DNA from: Runella sp. MFBS21
GTDB taxonomy: Bacteria; Bacteroidota; Bacteroidia; Cytophagales; Spirosomataceae
DNA length: 64,000 nt
NCBI RefSeq assembly: GCF_029433105.1
Contig: NZ_JARNTW010000003.1
Span: forward strand, 434,001 to 498,000
Reading direction: 5' to 3'
Shown here one piece after another: positions 58,684 to 64,000 of this stretch. Made by a program: the position numbers and the translations under genes. Numbering within the stretch: position 1 is the stretch's first letter; every line of letters starts with the position of its first letter. The notes beneath the pieces were generated by a model that was given only the letters and a program-made list of their open reading frames with translations, was not told the DNA's origin and did not search any database.

Positions 58684-60240
58684 CTAATAGCTAGGATTTT
58701 GGTCTTTTTGTTCAATTTTGGGGTTGTTATCAATTTCACTCTGTGGAATCGGCAACAACTCATGCTTATTGGCAATAAAGTAAGAAATAGGCTCCGTTTT
58801 TTGTTTTTTGTTTTTGCGCCAACGAACAATGTCGAAGTTGCGAATTTGCTCGGCTGCAAGCTCTATCATACGCTCATGCACCACCGCATCAAACACTTCG
58901 CTCTGATTGCTACAAGGGTAATTTTTGGTAGGATAAGGAGGCATGGCTACCGATTTTCGAGCTCTGACTTGATTCATCAAAGAAATAGCCGCCGCCGAAT
59001 TGCCCAGTTCATTTTCACATTCGGCTAACATCAACAACACATCTGCATAACGCATGATACGCATATTGATACCACTTGTCACAAACCCATTATCAACTTT
59101 ATACAAGACAGAATATTTGCGCCAACTTACTTTTTGAGTGACACCATCCACCACCGAAGAGTTTCCTTGCACTCGGTCGTCAGTCATGGTACTTGCACCG
59201 TTGTTGAATTTGTCACCTTCTTTCCAATAAGACATATCATAACGAGGGTCATTTTTGGCATCTCCTTTAGAAACCCTTTCGTAAGCGTTCAGCATTTTGT
59301 TGGAAGGAATTACATTTCGCCATCCTACGGCTGAATATTCCTGCGTACGTACGGTTTCTTCTTGAACAGCCGAGCCATCACTATCGCCGCCCCAGTTGTA
59401 AGCGCCTCCTGACTGGGCATATACTATTTCAAAAATAGACTCACTATTAAACTCACCTTCTTCGTTGGTCAAGTCGAGGTAATTGTCCACCAATTTATAA
59501 AACCCCGAATTTACTATTTTCTGTAATTCAGTTTTGGCACTATTGTAGTCACCCATTTGAAGATAGGTACGTGCCAAAAGCGTCTGAGCCGCCGCCTTAG
59601 TAGCACGCCCTTGGTTGTTGGCATCATAAGAAGCTGGGAGACCTGATTCGGCCGCTTTCAAATCTGCAATCACCAAATCAAATACTTCTTTTTGAGTAGA
59701 ACGAGGCGCTGAGCCTTCTACCGACTTTACAAACTCTTTATAAATAGGTACACCTCCAAAAAACACCCCTAGTTCGTAATAAGCCCATGCTCTTAAAAAG
59801 CGAGCTTCGCCCACGAGACGGTCACGGGTAGCGGTAGGCATATTGGCTACAGTAGGGCCTTTTTCAATGATTACATTGGCTCTGTGAATAGTACGATACC
59901 ATCCTCTCCAGATACTATTTGTGAGACCATTGGCGGGGTCATGAACCCCAATCAAGAGCTGATTACGAGGTGTTTCGAGCTGTCCTCCCCCTGAAGCCAT
60001 CTCATCTCCTCGAAGGTCGTGGGTAAAAAACCATTCTCTTGAAACCAAGCTATTTGACTGTATTAGGGCATAGACAGCATTTACGCCCGCTGTCAGTTCG
60101 GCTTCATTGTTAAAATAAGTCTCAAACGTCACCCCATTAGGGTTTACTTTGTTTAAGTCTTCGTCGCTACAGCTGGTGGCCATCCCAAAAGCCAATATAC
60201 CAGTAATCACGATTGCTTTTTTCATTGGTATTTTCATCAT
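58684..60240 (-). CDS. SusD/RagB family outer-membrane lipoprotein
   Basis: 518 residues. The signal sequence ends at Cys24 in ATSC, followed by SDEDLNKVNPNGVTFETYFNNEAEL. The middle repeats RFLRAWAYYELGVFFGGVPI and AAQTLLARTYLQMGDYNSAKTELQKI are the SusD TPR-like part, and the tail INMRIMRYADVLLMLAECENELGNSAAAISLMNQVRARK with ERMIELAAEQIRNFDIVRWRKN is the RagB end. It pairs with the STN-containing SusC gene 54 bases upstream. A glycan or peptide ligand is likely but unidentified. Confidence 0.95.
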   Translation of the reverse strand: MMKIPMKKAIVITGILAFGMATSCSDEDLNKVNPNGVTFETYFNNEAELTAGVNAVYALIQSNSLVSREWFFTHDLRGDEMASGGGQLETPRNQLLIGVHDPANGLTNSIWRGWYRTIHRANVIIEKGPTVANMPTATRDRLVGEARFLRAWAYYELGVFFGGVPIYKEFVKSVEGSAPRSTQKEVFDLVIADLKAAESGLPASYDANNQGRATKAAAQTLLARTYLQMGDYNSAKTELQKIVNSGFYKLVDNYLDLTNEEGEFNSESIFEIVYAQSGGAYNWGGDSDGSAVQEETVRTQEYSAVGWRNVIPSNKMLNAYERVSKGDAKNDPRYDMSYWKEGDKFNNGASTMTDDRVQGNSSVVDGVTQKVSWRKYSVLYKVDNGFVTSGINMRIMRYADVLLMLAECENELGNSAAAISLMNQVRARKSVAMPPYPTKNYPCSNQSEVFDAVVHERMIELAAEQIRNFDIVRWRKNKKQKTEPISYFIANKHELLPIPQSEIDNNPKIEQKDQNPSY

Positions 60241-60294
60241 TATTGAAATCCTTTTAATGTGTTAAGTCCGCACACTTTTCTAAAATTTACTAGG

Positions 60295-63200
60295 CTAGAA
60301 TCCTAAACTTACCCCAAACATCAAAGTACGGGCTTGTGGATACTGACCATAGTCGATTCCATTGTTCAATAAATTATAGCTTTTTGAAGAAACTTCAGGG
60401 TCGTAGCCTGTATATTTAGTAAAGGTCAAGAGGTTTTGGCTTGACACATATACTCTAAGCTTATTTACAGCATTTCGGGTCAGTTTGCTAAGCGAAGCCG
60501 CCGGAATGGTATAGCCAATGCTTAGGTTTTTGAGACGTAAATAAGAACCATCTTCCAAGAAGCGATCGGATGTGCGAGTGTTTTGATTAGGATCCCCACT
60601 TACAGCTCTTGGCACATCCGTATTGGTATTTTGTGGCGTCCAAGCATTCAAAACATCGGTAGTAGAATTAAACAAACGAAGCATTCCTTGTCCAATCACT
60701 TTGGTACCATTATAGACTTTATTGCCTTGTACTCCTTGGAAATAAAGGGTAAAGTCAAAGTTTTTGAAATTACCAGACCAGTTGAGACCATACGAAAACT
60801 TAGGAATAAAGCTACCCAAATAAGTGCGGTCGCTTGCATCTACTTTGCCGTCGCCATTGAGGTCTCTAAATTTGATATCACCAGGAGCGGTTTTATCGTT
60901 TTGGTAATAAATCGTCTGTCCATTGGCATCTTTTTTGTTCACAGCGTCGATTTCGGCTTGATTCTGGAAGATTTTTTCTACCTGCCATCCATAGAAAGAT
61001 TGAATAGGATGCCCTGCTTCGGTACGCGTAATGTCATTGCCACCAAAGTCAGAATTAGCCCCCGAATTGATAGTAGCACTTGGCGTAGCCAAACTCAACA
61101 CTTTATTGCGCGTCACGTCAAAAGTTCCAGTAAGATTCCAATTGAAGTTACTGCTACTATAATTATAACCTGCGGCAAGTTCAAAACCCCAGTTTTTCAT
61201 GCTTCCAACGTTGGCAAGGGGGCTTTCTGAATATCCTAATGACTCAGACAAAGGTACACTCAACAATAACCCCTCTGTTTGACGAGTATAGTATTCGGTG
61301 CTTACAGTGATTTTGTTGCTCATAAGAGATAAATCTAGGCCTACGTTGCTCATACTTGTCACCTCCCAGCTCAACTGATTGTTGCCCAATCGGTTGAAGT
61401 ACGAACCTAGGTTAGTATTTTGATTCCCAAAAGGATAAATGGTGTTATTGGCTTGAACCAATGGCTGCCATTCATAATCGCCGATAGAGTTGTATCCTGT
61501 TTGACCATAGCTTGCACGAAGTTTCAATTCAGAAATCATCGGTAAAGAGTTCATAAATTCTTCTTCGCTGATACGCCACCCTACCGATACGGCAGGGAAG
61601 GTTCCCCATTTCCGCCCTGGAGCAAACTTAGAAGAGCCATCTCTCCGAATCGACCCTCCTATTAGATACTTACCAGCATACTCGTAATTGAGACGACCTA
61701 CGTACGAAATCAAGGTGTTTTCTGACAATGTACTTGAGCCATTTGGATTAGATACCCCCTGAATCACCTGAATATTGTTGTCGGGACGTTGTCCTCGTGC
61801 TGTCAGACCTCTTGAAGAAGCTCGTTGCTTTTCGGCCACCGCTGTTAGATTCACGTAATGTTTACCCAACGTTTTTTCAAAAGTCAATTGATTTGTAAAC
61901 ACCGCCGAGAAATATTGATTACGTGTTTCGCTCACGTCGGCAATAACCCGGCTACGGTTACCGTCATTGTAGATAGGTAAAAACGAATTGAAACGCGATG
62001 TAGCAAAATCTCCCCCCATCGTAAAGCGATACCTCAACCAATCGGTAAACTTAAGTTCGGCAAACATCGTCCCTAAAAACTTAAAAGCGCGGTCGGTTTG
62101 ATACTGCTGCTCTTGTTCTGCCACGCGAAGTGGATTTTCGGGGTCAGTAGCGTCTAAGCCTTGGGCTGTTGTGCTGAACCCTCCAATTTTTGTTGGGTCG
62201 CGTTCGGGCCAATACGGAATCATCCTCATGATATTCATTACCAAACTCCGACCACCTCCGTCTCGCTCTTGGGTGCGGAAGTCGGTAGCTGCTAATAAGG
62301 TTTGTCCAATCGTCAGGTACTTATTGACCTTATGGTCAGAGTTAATACGAAAACTTTGGCGATCGTAGTTGGTAAAAGGCAAAATCCCTTCCTGTTTGAA
62401 ATACCCTAATGATGCATAAAAACGTGAGGTGGAATTACCGCCTGATAGCGATATCTGATTGTCAGTAATAGGGGCATTTCTAAACATCGTCTTTTGCCAG
62501 TCGGTATCGGTCTGTGCAAAAGTCTGCGTAGCACCGTCGTAAATAGGAACATTCAGATTCGTAAATCGTCCCGGAATAGGCTGTCCGGCGGCGGTCAAGA
62601 GCGCTGTACCATAACGAATATATTCATCGCGGTTGAGTAAATCGAGGGTTCGCCAAGCCGATTGAGTACCTACATAAGAATCAATTCCGATGCTCAATTT
62701 CCCATTGTTGGAGCCTTTTTTGGTAGTAATCAAAACCACCCCGTTAGCTGCCCGAGACCCATAAATAGCTGCGGCACTTGCATCTTTAAGTACTTCCAAC
62801 GACTCAATGTCTTTGGGGTCAATATTGTTGAGCCCTCCTGCTGGAACCCCATCTATCACATACAATGGATTGGGATTAAGGCTAATAGAACCTACACCAC
62901 GTATCCTTACTACCGGCTCAGAACCTGGGCCGCTGTTGTTGGTAATCGATACCCCCGGTACACGTCCTTGCATCGCTTGCGTGGCACTTACTACGGGCAA
63001 AGCCTTGAGTTCTTTCTGAGTTACTGACGATACGGCTCCCGTCAATGAGGATTTTTTCTGAGTACCATACCCTACCACAACTACTTCATTCAAAGATGAA
63101 GTAGAGGCTGCCAAAGCTATATCAATAGATGTACGTCCCGATGTTACTCTTACTTCTTGGGAGGCGTACCCAATAAAGCTAAAAACCAAGGTTACATCTC

Positions 63201-63831
63201 CGTCAGGTACCGACAATTGATAACGTCCCTGTCCGTCGGTAGTAGTACCTTTGTTAGTACCTTTTAGAAGTACACTTACTCCTGCTAGCATTTCTCCACT
63301 TTCTTGGTCCGTAATTTTACCTTGGACTGTACGGTCAGCGATTGATGTCATGCTGAACCCCATACGGGTTATCTTCGAAGCCATCAATGTATTAGGAGTG
63401 GTATTGATTTCACTTACGCTATGAGAGGTTTCAGGGAAATCGACTTTGTTGAGCTTACGAATCACTTTTTCTTTCTTTTGCTCACTTGACAAAATAATGT
63501 AGAAATTATCGCGTACTTTCTCGTATTTAAGGCCACTATTTTTTAGGACTTTATCAAGTTGATCTTCTACTTTAGATGCTTTTCCAGTATTGACCAACGG
63601 AATTTGAGCATCCATTAATTCACTACGATAAATAAACGATACTTTATACCGTTTTTCTAAATCAGTAAGTACAGTCTTAAGGGCTATCATTTTGGGTCGT
63701 TCGGAGGTACTCCCATTCTCTTGAGGCGTGTAACGCTGATTCGACGCTACCAACTGAGCATGTGATGATTCTGTAAACAGAACACCCACAAGTCCCAAGC
63801 TCATCAGCCAGTGTACAATTCGTTTCATCAT
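60295..63831 (-). CDS. SusC/RagA TonB-linked transporter with N-terminal STN signalling domain
   Basis: 1178 residues. A signal peptide (about 1-26, SSHAQ) is followed by an STN domain at about 49-115 (MIALKTVLTDLEKRYKVSFIYRS; LKYEKVRDNFYIIL), a carboxypeptidase-regulatory-like domain at about 168-240 (VQGKITDQESGEMLAGVSVLLKGTNKG) and then VVVGYGTQKK at 251-260 and the plug (MQGRVPGVSI, PLYVIDGVPAGGLNNIDPKDIESLEVLKDASAAAIYGSRAANGVVLITTKKG). The barrel ends in Phe. It imports a ligand with its SusD partner; the STN domain touches a FecR-type anti-sigma factor to switch on its own operon. A FecR gene end lies 61 bases upstream. Confidence 0.96.
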   Translation of the reverse strand: MMKRIVHWLMSLGLVGVLFTESSHAQLVASNQRYTPQENGSTSERPKMIALKTVLTDLEKRYKVSFIYRSELMDAQIPLVNTGKASKVEDQLDKVLKNSGLKYEKVRDNFYIILSSEQKKEKVIRKLNKVDFPETSHSVSEINTTPNTLMASKITRMGFSMTSIADRTVQGKITDQESGEMLAGVSVLLKGTNKGTTTDGQGRYQLSVPDGDVTLVFSFIGYASQEVRVTSGRTSIDIALAASTSSLNEVVVVGYGTQKKSSLTGAVSSVTQKELKALPVVSATQAMQGRVPGVSITNNSGPGSEPVVRIRGVGSISLNPNPLYVIDGVPAGGLNNIDPKDIESLEVLKDASAAAIYGSRAANGVVLITTKKGSNNGKLSIGIDSYVGTQSAWRTLDLLNRDEYIRYGTALLTAAGQPIPGRFTNLNVPIYDGATQTFAQTDTDWQKTMFRNAPITDNQISLSGGNSTSRFYASLGYFKQEGILPFTNYDRQSFRINSDHKVNKYLTIGQTLLAATDFRTQERDGGGRSLVMNIMRMIPYWPERDPTKIGGFSTTAQGLDATDPENPLRVAEQEQQYQTDRAFKFLGTMFAELKFTDWLRYRFTMGGDFATSRFNSFLPIYNDGNRSRVIADVSETRNQYFSAVFTNQLTFEKTLGKHYVNLTAVAEKQRASSRGLTARGQRPDNNIQVIQGVSNPNGSSTLSENTLISYVGRLNYEYAGKYLIGGSIRRDGSSKFAPGRKWGTFPAVSVGWRISEEEFMNSLPMISELKLRASYGQTGYNSIGDYEWQPLVQANNTIYPFGNQNTNLGSYFNRLGNNQLSWEVTSMSNVGLDLSLMSNKITVSTEYYTRQTEGLLLSVPLSESLGYSESPLANVGSMKNWGFELAAGYNYSSSNFNWNLTGTFDVTRNKVLSLATPSATINSGANSDFGGNDITRTEAGHPIQSFYGWQVEKIFQNQAEIDAVNKKDANGQTIYYQNDKTAPGDIKFRDLNGDGKVDASDRTYLGSFIPKFSYGLNWSGNFKNFDFTLYFQGVQGNKVYNGTKVIGQGMLRLFNSTTDVLNAWTPQNTNTDVPRAVSGDPNQNTRTSDRFLEDGSYLRLKNLSIGYTIPAASLSKLTRNAVNKLRVYVSSQNLLTFTKYTGYDPEVSSKSYNLLNNGIDYGQYPQARTLMFGVSLGF

Positions 63832-63892
63832 GTGTGTAGTTTTAGGTTTTGAGTGAGTTTAACTTTGTTTTGGGTGATTAATTGAAAAATGG

Positions 63893-64000
63893 CTATTGAT
63901 TGGATTGGATAATGACTTTATCTTGATTTTTAATAATTTTCAGATCAAACAAACGTCCTAGAGCTTCTAGCAAAATATCAATATTTTGGGTAGGAATTGT
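63893..64000 (-). CDS. FecR family anti-sigma factor, C-terminal end (cut by window edge)
   Basis: Only the last 35 codons are visible: TIPTQNIDILLEALGRLFD, then LKIIKNQDKVIIQSNQ and a TAG stop. This matches the C-terminal (DUF4974-type) domain of Bacteroidota FecR proteins, the part that meets the STN domain of the cognate TonB receptor in the periplasm. It stands 61 bases upstream of the STN-bearing SusC gene on the same strand, the standard ECF-sigma/FecR/TonB-receptor order, so the sigma factor gene is expected just beyond the window. Confidence 0.75.
   Translation of the reverse strand, partial: TIPTQNIDILLEALGRLFDLKIIKNQDKVIIQSNQ

Noticed and set aside
60583-61230. 215-codon plus-strand frame opposite the second susC
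   Set aside because: Antisense shadow of the barrel region of the transporter.

Overview
The window reads as chromosomal DNA of a member of the Bacteroidota, most likely a Cytophagales bacterium (Spirosomaceae/Runella-like; the family-level guess is inference). Evidence includes two SusC/SusD outer-membrane uptake pairs, a TonB receptor with an N-terminal signalling (STN) domain next to a FecR-type anti-sigma gene, DUF4249 and DUF4136 lipoproteins, a heavy-metal RND pump fused to a TolC-like domain, start sites mostly without Shine-Dalgarno sequences, and several promoters of the Bacteroidota type (TTTG, 18-20 bases, TAnnTTTG), the clearest before tRNA-Leu and kdnA.

Layout. 1-2804: partial penicillin-acylase-family gene, esterase, O-methyltransferase, Crp/Fnr regulator. 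2889-9072: housekeeping block with trigger factor, tRNA-Leu(UAG), bifunctional (p)ppGpp synthetase/hydrolase, Fur-family regulator and adenylosuccinate synthetase, closed by a 201-base element with 18-base terminal inverted repeats. 9463-18006: fatty-acid-hydroxylase-like protein, SGNH hydrolase, DUF4249 lipoprotein, two FAD oxidoreductases, cyclophilin plus OsmC, two envelope proteins and a histone-deacetylase-fold enzyme. 18148-26814: metal homeostasis, with feoAB (a palindrome abuts its putative promoter) diverging from a czc-like efflux operon (small histidine-rich protein, CzcA-TolC fusion, CzcB-like adaptor). 26877-32888: exported cyclophilin, polytopic membrane protein, kdnA-kdnB (8-amino-Kdo synthesis, an LPS core change) and rsgA.

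32955-40760: SusC/SusD pair without an STN domain, whose upstream region holds two palindromes, one LacI-operator-like; then a FecR-like protein reduced to its N-terminal domain and one membrane helix, recR, an AraC regulator and clpS. 40863-55174: sodium/solute symporter, fructose-1,6-bisphosphatase, fructosamine kinase, anmK, a double aspartyl-protease/PDZ protein, tpiA, several exported or hydrolytic enzymes, lysA and a YebC-family gene. 55210-64000: a minus-strand locus transcribed leftward: FecR C-terminus (cut by the window edge), STN-containing SusC, SusD, then a large FG-GAP/ASPIC-UnbV lipoprotein.

How it works together. The envelope theme is strong: two nutrient-import pairs, LPS modification, metal import and export, and many lipoproteins. 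Neither SusCD locus contains a recognisable glycoside hydrolase, so their substrates cannot be named from the window. No CRISPR array, rRNA, prophage, complete insertion sequence or recognisable defence system was seen. The candidates for something little described are the SusCD plus ASPIC/UnbV lipoprotein locus and the truncated anti-sigma-like protein beside the other SusCD pair.
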